Of a DNA stretch of 64,000 bases, positions 42,100-51,093 are shown one piece after another. How positions within the stretch are numbered: position 1 is the stretch's first letter; each line of letters begins with the position of its first letter. The DNA is from an uncultured Treponema sp. (GTDB lineage: Bacteria; Spirochaetota; Spirochaetia; Treponematales; Treponemataceae). The stretch is from contig CAJPOF010000001.1 in assembly GCA_905372235.1 (NCBI GenBank), positions 1 through 64,000 of the forward strand, in the 5' to 3' direction. Below the pieces are notes generated by a model that ran no database searches, had not been told where the DNA came from, and worked only from the letters and a program-made list of their open reading frames with translations. Both the position numbers and the translations under genes were made by a program.

Positions 42100-43643
42100 G
42101 TTCAACGGAGAAAAAATCCTTGCTTTCTTTTTCAGAACTTGTTTCCGCCGTTAAAGGAACTGAGATTTCAGGAAATCCGCCGGAACTTTTTTCTTTTATA
42201 AACGTTTGCACCGATTCAAGAGCCGTTTCCGCTTCGTCGCTTTTTGTTCCTTTAATCGGAAAAGAGAAGGACGGACACGCCTATGTTCCGGAGGCTTTGG
42301 AGAAAGGTGCTTCGGCTGTCTTTTTGAATCGTTCGGAATACGAAAAAAACGCCGATGCTTACAAAAAACTTTTAGAAAAGCGGACAAATTTTTTCATTTT
42401 TCTTGTGGACGACACTTTGAGGGCGTTGCAGATGGCAGCCGCAAGGTATGTCGAAAAATTTCCGAATCTTATAAAAATATGCGTTACGGGTTCAAGCGGG
42501 AAAAGCACCACAAAAGAAATGCTTGTTTCAGTTCTTTCCCAAAAATACGATGTTGTCTACAGCAAGGGAAATTTCAATTCCGAGACGGGGCTTCCGCTTT
42601 CGGTTTTCGACATAAGGGAGAATCACGAGGTCGGGGTTTTTGAGATAGGAATGAACCGAGCCCACGAGATTGAAGAAATTTCTTCCGTGCTGAAGGCAAA
42701 TTATGCTGTCATAACGAACATCGGAAGCGCACATATAGGCTGTCTTGGAAGCCGCAAGGCGATTGCCGAGGAAAAACGCCATGCGTTCGATTTTATAGAC
42801 GAAAGAGGGGCGGCTTTAATTCCTTACGAAGACGATTTTAAGGATTTTCTTTCCGAGAAAATACGGGGGAAAACAATATATTTTGGTCCTTCCGTTCCGG
42901 CTTCGGTAAGCGGCGTGGAATTTGTGCGTGATAGCGGGATTTTCGGCACGGAGTTCCGTGTGGATGGTCTTGATGTGCGTCTTGGAGTTCCGGGACTTTA
43001 TAATTATTCGAATGCGCTTTCCGTCGTCGTTCTTTCACGGGAACTTGGTCTTTCCGCAGAAAATATAAAGGCAGGGCTTGAAAACTTTTGTCCTCTGGGC
43101 GGACGGATGGAACTTTTTTCTATCGCCGCAAAAAACGGAGCGAAGTTTACGTTGGTAAAAGATTCGTACAACGCAAATCCTGAATCGATGAAAAGCGTCC
43201 TTGATTTTATGGGAAGTTTAAAAATCGAAGGGAAAAAAATGTATGTTTTGGGCGATATGCTTGAGCTTGGAAAGGAAGCCGAAAATGAGCATGAAAAAAT
43301 CGGAAAAACAGTCGCTGAAAAAAAGCCTGATTTTGTCGTGTTTGTCGGAGAAAAAATGGAAAACGCTTATCGGGCGGCTTTGAGCCTTGGATTTTCTGAC
43401 GCATTTTTTGTTCTTTCTCATGACGACGAGGCGATGGAAAAAATTGCTTTTGAGATTCTTGAACGGCTTTCCGAAAATGATATTGTCCTCTTAAAGGCTT
43501 CGAGGGGAATCGCTCTTGAACGAATTGTTCCTTTGATTCAGGAAAATGGTTCTTCCGGGAACGAAAAATTTATCCGTGGAAAAAAATACGCCTTTGAAAA
43601 CGGTTCTGTTGAAAAAAAAGAATCGGCTGGAGGGAAAATTTGA
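42096..43643 (+). CDS. murF: UDP-N-acetylmuramoyl-tripeptide--D-alanyl-D-alanine ligase
   Basis: 515 residues; adds D-Ala-D-Ala to the UDP-MurNAc tripeptide, the last cytoplasmic precursor step. N-terminal substrate domain with CTDSRAVS, ATP-binding GSSGKSTTKEM, the FEIGMNRAHEIEEI and NIGSAHIG segments, and the C-terminal domain with KDSYNANPESMK and LGDMLELG. The start overlaps ftsL by ATGA. It is slightly longer than usual, with a charged tail (about 485-515). ftsI, normally between ftsL and murF, is missing here. Confidence 0.95.
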   Translation: MSSTEKKSLLSFSELVSAVKGTEISGNPPELFSFINVCTDSRAVSASSLFVPLIGKEKDGHAYVPEALEKGASAVFLNRSEYEKNADAYKKLLEKRTNFFIFLVDDTLRALQMAAARYVEKFPNLIKICVTGSSGKSTTKEMLVSVLSQKYDVVYSKGNFNSETGLPLSVFDIRENHEVGVFEIGMNRAHEIEEISSVLKANYAVITNIGSAHIGCLGSRKAIAEEKRHAFDFIDERGAALIPYEDDFKDFLSEKIRGKTIYFGPSVPASVSGVEFVRDSGIFGTEFRVDGLDVRLGVPGLYNYSNALSVVVLSRELGLSAENIKAGLENFCPLGGRMELFSIAAKNGAKFTLVKDSYNANPESMKSVLDFMGSLKIEGKKMYVLGDMLELGKEAENEHEKIGKTVAEKKPDFVVFVGEKMENAYRAALSLGFSDAFFVLSHDDEAMEKIAFEILERLSENDIVLLKASRGIALERIVPLIQENGSSGNEKFIRGKKYAFENGSVEKKESAGGKI

Positions 43644-44854
43644 TGGCGCATTACAGTTTTTTTGCCGAGCGTTCCGTTGAAAAATACAGGAAAAGCGATT
43701 TTTTCTTCGTTGTAACTGTGATTCTTCTTCTTGGATTCGGACTTTTTACCCAGTATTTTTGCACGCAAAATTATGCGGAACGGCTTTTCAAGGATTCGTT
43801 TTATTTTGTGAAACGCCAGCTTATCTGTGCGGTGGCAGGTTTTTTGGGCTTTCTTCTGCTTTCGAACCTGAAAATCTCCGCCATAAGAAAGGCGATTCCG
43901 GTCGTGCTTTTTGTAACGCTGGTTCTTTGCGTACTTACGTTTATTCCGGCTTTTTCGGTCGAGCGGAACGGCGCAAGGCGATGGCTAAAAGTTCCTTTTC
44001 TTCCTTTTGCGTTCACTCTTCAGTCGTCGGAAGTGGTGAAATTTACAGTCGTGATATTTCTTGCGAATGTTTTTGACAGGCAGCTTTCAATATCGAATCC
44101 TGAAGAACGCTCCGTGATTCCGTGTGTTTCGGTCCTTATGCTTTTTACGGTTCTTGTTCTTTTTCAGAAAGACCTTTCAACGTCGGTGTTCGTGTTCTGC
44201 GTGTGCCTTGTGATGTTCATCGTCGCCGGCATGAACGTAAAATGGGCTTTTGCGGTCGGCGTTCTTTCAATTCCCGTGTTGATTCTTTTTATAACAAGCG
44301 AAACCTACAGACTCGACCGAATTGTGGCTTTCATAAGACCGGACGAAGGAATCCACACGATAAATTATCAGAGCATAGCTGCAAAAAGGGCAATAAGTTC
44401 GGGAAGGTTTTGGGGGACCGGAATAGGTTCTGCCCTTGTGCAGAGCCTAAAAATCCCCGAAGTGCAGGCGGACTACATATTCGCAGGCTGGTCGGAGGCG
44501 ATGGGGCTTTTTGGTGTGATGGGATATTTTCTGCTCCTCGGACTGTTCGCATGGCGTGGATTCAAGATTTCGTTTGAGTGCAGGGACAGGTTCGCCGCGT
44601 TTTCAAGTTTCGGCTTTGTCGTGATGCTTGTAAGCCAGTCGATATTGAACTGCGCGGTCGTTTGTGCTTCCGTTCCGACGATGGGAATCCCTTTGCCTTT
44701 CTTTTCGTTGGGCGGTTCGTCGGTGATTGTAAGCCTTTGCATGTGCGGTTTTGTGGTGAACGCCTCTAAATGCGATTCAGATTCGGATTTTGAGGAAGAA
44801 AATATTTTGAAATTGAATAAAGTCGGTATAAATGGAGTGAATGTTTATGAGTGA
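43643..44854 (+). CDS. ftsW: Peptidoglycan glycosyltransferase FtsW (SEDS family)
   Basis: 403 residues from the ATG overlapping the murF stop by one base; GAGGGAAAA lies upstream. About ten membrane segments. SEDS landmarks include the first periplasmic/cytoplasmic turns GARRWLKVP and QSSEVVKFT, the long loop with GIHTINYQSIAAKRAISSGRFWGTGIG, and the C-terminal PTMGIPLPFFSLGGSS. It polymerises lipid II at the septum. RodA has similar motifs; the division-cluster position decides for FtsW. Its cognate PBP (ftsI) is not in the window. Confidence 0.93.
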   Translation: MAHYSFFAERSVEKYRKSDFFFVVTVILLLGFGLFTQYFCTQNYAERLFKDSFYFVKRQLICAVAGFLGFLLLSNLKISAIRKAIPVVLFVTLVLCVLTFIPAFSVERNGARRWLKVPFLPFAFTLQSSEVVKFTVVIFLANVFDRQLSISNPEERSVIPCVSVLMLFTVLVLFQKDLSTSVFVFCVCLVMFIVAGMNVKWAFAVGVLSIPVLILFITSETYRLDRIVAFIRPDEGIHTINYQSIAAKRAISSGRFWGTGIGSALVQSLKIPEVQADYIFAGWSEAMGLFGVMGYFLLLGLFAWRGFKISFECRDRFAAFSSFGFVVMLVSQSILNCAVVCASVPTMGIPLPFFSLGGSSVIVSLCMCGFVVNASKCDSDSDFEEENILKLNKVGINGVNVYE

Positions 44855-45704
44855 TTTTGGAATTGGGTTAGAGGATCTTGACGGAGGCGCAATCTTTGAG
44901 CCGGCGGCAAAACGGGCTGAAACGTCGGCGGACGAAAGAAAACGGGACAAACTTATCATCGTGGTGAAAGTTTTTATCTTTGTGCTTTTGTTGTGCGGAG
45001 TCCTTGAAATCCTTTTTTACAAATTCGTGATTCCGAGTTTGGGTTCGCCAATCGTGAGCGTAAAAGGGCATGGCGAATATTCAGCCTCCGAGATTGTCGA
45101 TACGCTCCGCCCTATGAACGCAAGGACTTGGTTCGGTTTTGACGTAAAATCTGCGACTTCGATAATCGCAAGCGTTCCCGGCATAGATTCGGTTTCCGTA
45201 AGAAAAGTGTTCCCGAACAAAATATATGTGGAACTAAAAGAACGGGAAGGGGTCGCCATGACCTTCATCGAGCGGGACGAAAGGAGCGTTGCTGTCCAGA
45301 TTGACAGGAACGGCGTTATTTTCCCGGAGTATTTTGGCTCGAATTCGAACTTCGATGCTTCCTCGCTTCCTATAATTTCAGGACTTCCCGTGGAGCATTT
45401 GGGAGAAGGAATGAGAATTCCTTTAAAATACAGGACTCTTATAGAACAGATTGCGAATATAAGGGCAATGCCAAAAAATTATTTTGCCGCCATTTCGGAA
45501 ATATGCGTTGTCCCGAAAGATTCCGGAAGTTTTGAACTTGTGCTTATTCCGGTAAACGCAAAAATTCGTGTTCTTGCCGATAGAGCATTGAATGAAGATG
45601 CGTTAAAATATATGATGGTTGTGCTTGATGTTGTTAAGTCAACCGAACCTGATGTATCTGAGATAGATTTGAGGTACGGCTCTGTCTCTTACAGAAAACG
45701 ATGA
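44847..45704 (+). CDS. ftsQ: Cell division protein FtsQ
   Basis: 285 residues with the ATG at 44847, 9 nt after GGAG; the ATG at 44841 is an equal alternative only 3 nt from that site. Both overlap the end of ftsW. A cytoplasmic N-terminus, one membrane segment (about 36-60), a POTRA-like domain with VSVKGHGEYSASEI, then the FtsQ beta domain (PGIDSVSVRKVFPNKIYVELKER and the DRNGVIF segment). It is the scaffold linking FtsL-type proteins and FtsW in the periplasm. Confidence 0.88.
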   Translation: MSDFGIGLEDLDGGAIFEPAAKRAETSADERKRDKLIIVVKVFIFVLLLCGVLEILFYKFVIPSLGSPIVSVKGHGEYSASEIVDTLRPMNARTWFGFDVKSATSIIASVPGIDSVSVRKVFPNKIYVELKEREGVAMTFIERDERSVAVQIDRNGVIFPEYFGSNSNFDASSLPIISGLPVEHLGEGMRIPLKYRTLIEQIANIRAMPKNYFAAISEICVVPKDSGSFELVLIPVNAKIRVLADRALNEDALKYMMVVLDVVKSTEPDVSEIDLRYGSVSYRKR

Positions 45705-45731
45705 TATTTTTATTTTGGGCGGGATTTAAAA

Positions 45732-46988
45732 ATGAATGTCATAGTAGGTCTTGATATCGGAACAAGCAATATCCGGGTGGCTATCGGCGAGATAGACGAA
45801 GATACCGGCCGAATCAGGGTGGCGGGTGTCGCTTGCGAAAAATCCGTCGGGCTTCGTTTCGGGAATATTGTGAACATCGAAGCTACCGCAAACGCCATCA
45901 GGAACGCTATAGAGAATGCCGAACAGAACGCAGGCATAGACGTTCATTCATGTTTCACGTCCATAGGCGGAGAGCAGATTCAGGGCTACAACACGAACGG
46001 CAAGGTCGCTGTCTCAACGAAAGGTAAATTCCAAAGGGCGGTAAGCCAAAACGATATAAGGCACGTAATGGATTCCGCCACGGCTATACAGATGTCTCTT
46101 GACAGGGAAATGCTGCACGTAATCACTCAGGATTATGTTGTGGACGGCGTTAAGGGCATAAAAGACCCGATAAACAGACTTGGCGTATGCCTTGAGGCTT
46201 CGGTTCATATAATAACGGCTTCAAGGACCACCATACAGAATCTTACAAGCTGTCTGCATCGCGCGGGCTATGAAATAGACGGGGTTATGTTAAAGACCCT
46301 TGCTTCCGGCTCTGCGGTGATGAACGACGATGAGTGCGAGTTAGGTTCGATTCTTATAGACCTTGGAGCGGGGACGACGGATTTTCTTGTGCTTGTAGGA
46401 GATGCGCCTGTATGCACAGTGTCTGTTCCGTATGGCGGAAACATAGTTACAAACGACATCGCCATATGCAAGGGAATAACGGTTGCGGAAGCTGAAGAAA
46501 TAAAGGTGAAGCACGGATGTTGCTGGCTCGAAAATGTTCCGCCGGACGCAAAGGTAATAATAAACGGTCTTGGAGGGCGTCCGCCGGAGGAATTTGACCA
46601 GAGCGAACTGTGCGAGATAATCGCTCCTAGAATCGAGGAGATTTTCAGGCTCGTCTTGGACAAAATAATGGAAATGACAACGCTTACGCAACTTTCGGGA
46701 AACATAATTCTTACAGGAGGCGGAGCGAACATGAACGGAATTGTCGAGATGGCAGAAAGCGTTTTCAAGACATCCGCCGTGAGAATCGGTGTTCCGGAAA
46801 AACTTGGTGGAATCGAGGAAGAATATTCAGGTCCCGAATGGGCGACAGCCATAGGTCTTGTGATTGGAAACAAGGACAATGTCCTTCGCAGGGAATCGGG
46901 GAAGGGGCGAAGAAGGTCCTCTTCGGAAAGAAACGGAAGCGGCAAAAAGGAAAATCCTGTAGCAAAGTTTTTTAGGAATCTTTTCTAA
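45732..46988 (+). CDS. ftsA: Cell division protein FtsA
   Basis: 418 residues, an actin-like ATPase that ties FtsZ to the membrane. Phosphate-1 motif VGLDIGTSNIRV at the N-terminus, the 1C domain in the first third, the ATP-binding LIDLGAGTTDFLV in the middle and ILTGGGANMNGI near the end. A basic, Ser/Gly-rich linker leads to the C-terminal amphipathic membrane-targeting helix (NPVAKFFRNLF). GGGCGGGA precedes the ATG, 27 nt after ftsQ. Confidence 0.95.
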   Translation: MNVIVGLDIGTSNIRVAIGEIDEDTGRIRVAGVACEKSVGLRFGNIVNIEATANAIRNAIENAEQNAGIDVHSCFTSIGGEQIQGYNTNGKVAVSTKGKFQRAVSQNDIRHVMDSATAIQMSLDREMLHVITQDYVVDGVKGIKDPINRLGVCLEASVHIITASRTTIQNLTSCLHRAGYEIDGVMLKTLASGSAVMNDDECELGSILIDLGAGTTDFLVLVGDAPVCTVSVPYGGNIVTNDIAICKGITVAEAEEIKVKHGCCWLENVPPDAKVIINGLGGRPPEEFDQSELCEIIAPRIEEIFRLVLDKIMEMTTLTQLSGNIILTGGGANMNGIVEMAESVFKTSAVRIGVPEKLGGIEEEYSGPEWATAIGLVIGNKDNVLRRESGKGRRRSSSERNGSGKKENPVAKFFRNLF

Positions 46989-47115
46989 AAGGATTTTTGA
47001 CCGAACTTTGGAAACTTGAGCGGATGTCTTAAAACTTTGCCTTGCGGAATTGGGTGATGACATTCGTTGAAAGATATTTTTGTATTTGTTATGGAAATTA
47101 GGGGGTGGGAGAAAT

Positions 47116-48429
47116 ATGATGGATTTTGAGGTTGTGAACAATCAGGGATCTGATCTTTCAAAGGAAAACATAACCGTGATAAAAGTTGTCGGTTGCGGCG
47201 GCGGCGGCTCGAACGCAGTAAACCGCATGATCGAGGCGGACATTCACGATGTGGAGTTCATAGCATTGAACACGGATTTGCAGGCATTGAACAAGTCTAT
47301 AGCACAGTCGAAACTTGCGATAGGGCAGAAACTTACGCAGGGACTTGGAGCCGGAGGAGATCCTACGATAGGCGAAAACGCAGCCGAGGAAGACAAGGAA
47401 GCCATAAAAAATATCCTTAAAGGCGCGAACATGGTTTTCGTAACCGCCGGAATGGGAGGAGGGACCGGAACTGGGTCCGCTCCCGTTGTCGCAAGGATTG
47501 CGCGCGAGATAGGCGCTCTTACCGTGGGCATAGTAACGACTCCATTCAAATGGGAGGGCGACCGCCGTATGGTGCTTGCGGAGGAAGGACTTAAAAAACT
47601 CCGTGAGGCTGTGGATTCTGTGATAGTAATTCCGAACTCCAAGATTTGCGAAGTCTTCGGGCAAGGGCTTTCGTTCGTGGAGCAGTACAGGGCGGCGGAT
47701 GACCTTTTGCGCCAAAGCATAGAAGGAATGTCAACGATAATCACAAGATACGGAACTCCGAACATAGATTTTGCCGACGTAAGGGCAGCCATGAAAGGTC
47801 AGGGAAACGCAATCTTTGGAATCGGCGTGGCTTCGGGCGAAAACAGAGCGGTGGACGCCGCCTCCAACGCCATAAACAATCCTCTGCTTGAGGACACGAG
47901 CATAGAAGGTGCAAAGCATTTTCTTGTGAACATATGCGCCTCAAGCGATTTCAGCCTGAACGAAATGGAAGAAATCTCAAAGATAATCTGCGCTTCCGCA
48001 GACCCTAAATACGACCTGAAACCCGGTATTGTTACGGACGATTCAATGGGGGACTCCATCAGCGTAACCGTGATTGCGACAGGATTCAATCAAACCGAGC
48101 AGGGATTCTGCGAGCCTGCAGTCAAAAACAACAGCGTTCCCCAAGGCATCGAAAAAAAGGAGAATTCCAATAATCTTTCCTTCTCGGAATTTGACAGCAT
48201 AATGAAAGGTTCTTCGGTGAGCCATGAAGCCCCTAATCTTTTTGACGAAGCGAATCAGGAAATCTACAAAGATGAGCCTGCTTCTTCCGTATCCGGTATT
48301 GAAGATGGTTCTCCGTCCGACTGGAGGTCAAAAATCGGAAGCGTAGACCCTAACGACAGATCCATACCGGCCGCTTTAAGAAAAAATAATGGATATTCAA
48401 GAACAATCAACTTCGACCGGAAAAAATAA
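47116..48429 (+). CDS. ftsZ: Cell division protein FtsZ
   Basis: 437 residues from the ATG at 47116, with GGGAG upstream; the ATG one codon on is equally possible, and a longer frame to 47080 is rejected. The tubulin signature GGGTGTG, KVVGCGGGGSNAVN and the catalytic-loop NxDxxD (NIDFADVRAAMKG) are intact. The variable linker (about 330-410) is acidic and ends in IPAALRKN, the conserved tail that binds FtsA. The 127-nt gap after ftsA is the largest in the cluster and could hold an ftsZ promoter, but only a weak TTGAAA/TATGGA pair is seen. The last 41 nt overlap the recombinase gene. Confidence 0.97.
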   Translation: MMDFEVVNNQGSDLSKENITVIKVVGCGGGGSNAVNRMIEADIHDVEFIALNTDLQALNKSIAQSKLAIGQKLTQGLGAGGDPTIGENAAEEDKEAIKNILKGANMVFVTAGMGGGTGTGSAPVVARIAREIGALTVGIVTTPFKWEGDRRMVLAEEGLKKLREAVDSVIVIPNSKICEVFGQGLSFVEQYRAADDLLRQSIEGMSTIITRYGTPNIDFADVRAAMKGQGNAIFGIGVASGENRAVDAASNAINNPLLEDTSIEGAKHFLVNICASSDFSLNEMEEISKIICASADPKYDLKPGIVTDDSMGDSISVTVIATGFNQTEQGFCEPAVKNNSVPQGIEKKENSNNLSFSEFDSIMKGSSVSHEAPNLFDEANQEIYKDEPASSVSGIEDGSPSDWRSKIGSVDPNDRSIPAALRKNNGYSRTINFDRKK

Positions 48430-49333
48430 GGTCCGCGAGTTTATTGAAAGATTCAGAGCCGATCTTCTTCTTGTGAAGCGGGATGCAAAACTTACCGCAG
48501 ACACTTATTGCGGTTCTGTGGAAAAATTTCTTGCATGGTGCGCGACAAACCGCATAAAACTTAAAGAAGTCCGTGTACAGAATCTTCTGTACTTTCTTTC
48601 GTGGCGAGGCTCGGAAGGCTGTTCTTCGCTTACTGTCGCAAAGGATATTTCAGCCTTGAGGGCAATGGGATCGTATCTTAGGCGGACAGGCGCATGGGAG
48701 GAAAACTATGCGCTCATGCTGGACCTGCCAAGGCTTTCCCATTCGCTTCCGGGGGTTCTTTCGGTGGAGCAGGTGGAAAAACTTCTTTCTTCGATAGACA
48801 CTTCGACCGTCCTTGGGCTAAGGGATGCAGCTCTTTTTGAGATGATTTATTCGTGCGGTTTACGGATAAGCGAGGCTTGTTCGCTTTTGATAGAAAACGT
48901 GCATTTATCGGACGGAATTATTCTTGTGCGTGGAAAGGGTTCAAAGGAACGGATTGTTCCCTTCGGAGAGGCGGCAAGGGTAAAACTTGAGGCGTATCTT
49001 GAAGTCAGGCCCGAACTTGTCGGCGAAAGGATAGTTCCCGAAGTCTTTGTGAACTACAAGGGAAATCCGATTTCCAGAAAAGGGGTTTGGAAAAATTTCA
49101 AGGCGCTCGGCTCTTTGTCGGGGGTGAACTCAAAGGTTCACACGCTTAGACATTCGTTTGCGACCCATCTTCTTCACGGAGGGGCTGACCTTCGTTCGGT
49201 GCAGGAACTTTTGGGACATTCCGACCTTGCGACAACCCAGATATATACTCATGTTGACGACAAAGAACTTTCCGCATATCATACAAAATACTTTCCGGGA
49301 CATGAAAGAGAGGTGAAATATGAAGAAAAGTAA
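48389..49333 (+). CDS. xerC: Tyrosine recombinase, XerC/XerD family
   Basis: 314 residues. N-terminal SAM-like DNA-binding domain (about 15-105) and a catalytic domain with the expected residues: Arg in SCGLRISEA, Lys in GKGSKER, His and Arg in HTLRHSFA, His in LLGHSDL and the nucleophilic Tyr in TTQIYTHV. It resolves chromosome dimers at dif. Start lies within ftsZ (41-nt overlap), which couples its expression to division. Whether it is XerC or XerD, or a single-Xer system, cannot be decided from this window; the other recombinase and a dif site are not seen. Confidence 0.92.
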   Translation: MDIQEQSTSTGKNKVREFIERFRADLLLVKRDAKLTADTYCGSVEKFLAWCATNRIKLKEVRVQNLLYFLSWRGSEGCSSLTVAKDISALRAMGSYLRRTGAWEENYALMLDLPRLSHSLPGVLSVEQVEKLLSSIDTSTVLGLRDAALFEMIYSCGLRISEACSLLIENVHLSDGIILVRGKGSKERIVPFGEAARVKLEAYLEVRPELVGERIVPEVFVNYKGNPISRKGVWKNFKALGSLSGVNSKVHTLRHSFATHLLHGGADLRSVQELLGHSDLATTQIYTHVDDKELSAYHTKYFPGHEREVKYEEK

Positions 49334-50051
49334 GAATATTTTTTTGTCCATGCTATTTTCGCTGGTTGTATTCGCTTCGTGCGGAGTTTCAAACAAGCAG
49401 ATAATTCGGATGCAGCATCTTGAGGAAGGCGTTGACCATCCTACCACGGTGGAGGAGTTGAAACTCGCAATAGAAAAATATCAGAAAAGAGCCGCCGACC
49501 TGCAGATAGCCGAATCTCAGATAGGAATATGGTACAAAATTCTTGGAAGCCGCTACATCGACGCAAAAATGTACGGCGAAGCTTTGAAATGTTACCAGAA
49601 TGCTCTTCAATATTATCCCAACAATCAAAATCTTTATTATTATGTAGGGGTTTGCGCAGGCTACATGAGCCACGCCGCGCTGGATTTTGAGGGAACGGGA
49701 AGCGTCGAAAAAAAGATGAACTATCTGAAACTTGCCGAGACATCTTATCTTAGGGCGATAGAAATAGAACCTAAATACACGAACGCTCTTTACGCCATCG
49801 GAATTCTTTATGTCTACGAACTTGACGAAAACGAAAAGGCTGTTCCCTATCTTGAAAAACTTCTTACCATAAGCACAAAGGATACTAACGCCATGATGGT
49901 TCTTGCGCGCGCGTACTACTCCTTGTACGATTTTGACAAGGCGGTGAAACTTTACGACAAGATTATCGCCACAACAAAGTCTGCGGAAAAGAAGGCCGCC
50001 GCAGAAGCGAACAAAAAGACTGTGCTGGATGCTTCGTATGCCGGACAATAG
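49320..50051 (+). CDS. TPR-repeat lipoprotein
   Basis: 243 residues. A signal peptide ends at the lipobox VFASC, Cys21. Residues of about 60-225 contain three to four tetratricopeptide repeats, for example EALKCYQNALQYYP, AETSYLRAIEIEPKY and AVKLYDKIIATT. Lipidated TPR proteins usually act as scaffolds of envelope complexes. It overlaps xerC by 14 nt and dprA by 23 nt, so it is translated from the same message. GAGAGGTG precedes the ATG. Its exact partner is unknown. Confidence 0.87.
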   Translation: MKKSKNIFLSMLFSLVVFASCGVSNKQIIRMQHLEEGVDHPTTVEELKLAIEKYQKRAADLQIAESQIGIWYKILGSRYIDAKMYGEALKCYQNALQYYPNNQNLYYYVGVCAGYMSHAALDFEGTGSVEKKMNYLKLAETSYLRAIEIEPKYTNALYAIGILYVYELDENEKAVPYLEKLLTISTKDTNAMMVLARAYYSLYDFDKAVKLYDKIIATTKSAEKKAAAEANKKTVLDASYAGQ

Positions 50052-51084
50052 TGCGGAACGCCTTTTGTCCCTTGTGGCAATCTCAAGGATTTCCTTTCTT
50101 TCGTTGGTAGAAAAAATAAATTTGCTCAAAAATATTGACAGTTCAGCCGAGCTTGCATTAATGTCTATAGAAGACTTCAGGAAATTCACCGAAAGGAACA
50201 TCAGGGTAAAACACTGGGACGCAAAAGCCAATCTTGAGGCGGCTAAGGTTTCTTCAAGGTTGATAGCCGTAAAAGGAATCTCCTTGCTTTGTTACGACTC
50301 TCTTTTATATCCTGCATTGTTAAGGGAAAGTTCAAACGCTCCGTTCGTGCTTTACTGCATGGGAAATTCGGATTGCCTTACGGAAAAAGCTGTTTCGGTC
50401 GTGGGGACCCGCATGGTCAGTCCTGAGGGAAAAAAAGCGACGCACGATTTTGCATACGATTCCATAATGGACGGATGCAATGTGGTTTCGGGACTTGCGA
50501 AAGGTGTGGACGGAGATGCGCACCGAGGCGCTGTGGACGCGGCGTTTGACATTTTTGAAAGAACCGCTTCGTTTTCCAAGGCAAAGACAATCGCCGTTTT
50601 GCCCTGCGGAATAGGAACGGTTGTGCCTTCCGCCCATAAAAAACTTGCGGAAAGCATCATCAGGACGGGCGGTTGCCTTGTAAGCGAATACGCTCCCGGA
50701 ACTCCGTCGGAGGCTTTCCGCTTTGTGCAGAGGAACAGGATAATCGCCGCCCTTTCTCCGGGAACTGTGATAATGCAGGCTCCCAACGGAAGCGGCTCTC
50801 TTCTTACGGCTGAATTTGCGCTTGAATACAACCGAGACCTTGTGTTCCACGAGGTGTGTTTTTCTTGCGATGCGCAAAAAATTCGTGAGGACGTGAAAAA
50901 AAGGCAGGCAAAGGAACTTTCCGACGGAAAGATTAACGCTTCAAAGGCGGAACGAACCGTAGAAAGTTTTTTGGCTCAAGGGGCTTCCGTAATCAAGGAT
51001 TATGCGGATTACAAGAAATTCCTTGCCGAAGTGCCGGGAACAAGAAGTGCAAAAAATCAACAGTTTAGTCTGTTTGAAGTATAG
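50029..51084 (+). CDS. dprA: DNA-processing protein DprA
   Basis: 351 residues from the ATG at 50029; an ATG at 50038 (348 residues) is also plausible and has a GGA at better distance. The Rossmann-like DprA core is clear: SVVGTRMVSPEGKK, SGLAKGVDGDAHRGA, AVLPCGIGTVVPSAHKKLA, GGCLVSEYAPG, FRFVQRNRIIAALS and GSLLTAEFALEYNRD. DprA binds single-stranded DNA and loads RecA during natural transformation. An insert around residues 180-195 lengthens one loop. The gene overlaps the TPR gene by 23 nt. No competence pilus genes are nearby. Confidence 0.93.
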   Translation: MLRMPDNSAERLLSLVAISRISFLSLVEKINLLKNIDSSAELALMSIEDFRKFTERNIRVKHWDAKANLEAAKVSSRLIAVKGISLLCYDSLLYPALLRESSNAPFVLYCMGNSDCLTEKAVSVVGTRMVSPEGKKATHDFAYDSIMDGCNVVSGLAKGVDGDAHRGAVDAAFDIFERTASFSKAKTIAVLPCGIGTVVPSAHKKLAESIIRTGGCLVSEYAPGTPSEAFRFVQRNRIIAALSPGTVIMQAPNGSGSLLTAEFALEYNRDLVFHEVCFSCDAQKIREDVKKRQAKELSDGKINASKAERTVESFLAQGASVIKDYADYKKFLAEVPGTRSAKNQQFSLFEV

Positions 51085-51093
51085 GAATGAATT

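Noticed and set aside
46268..46945. Antisense frame (225 codons) opposite ftsA
   Set aside because: Ser/Pro-rich complement of ftsA codons, no start signal.
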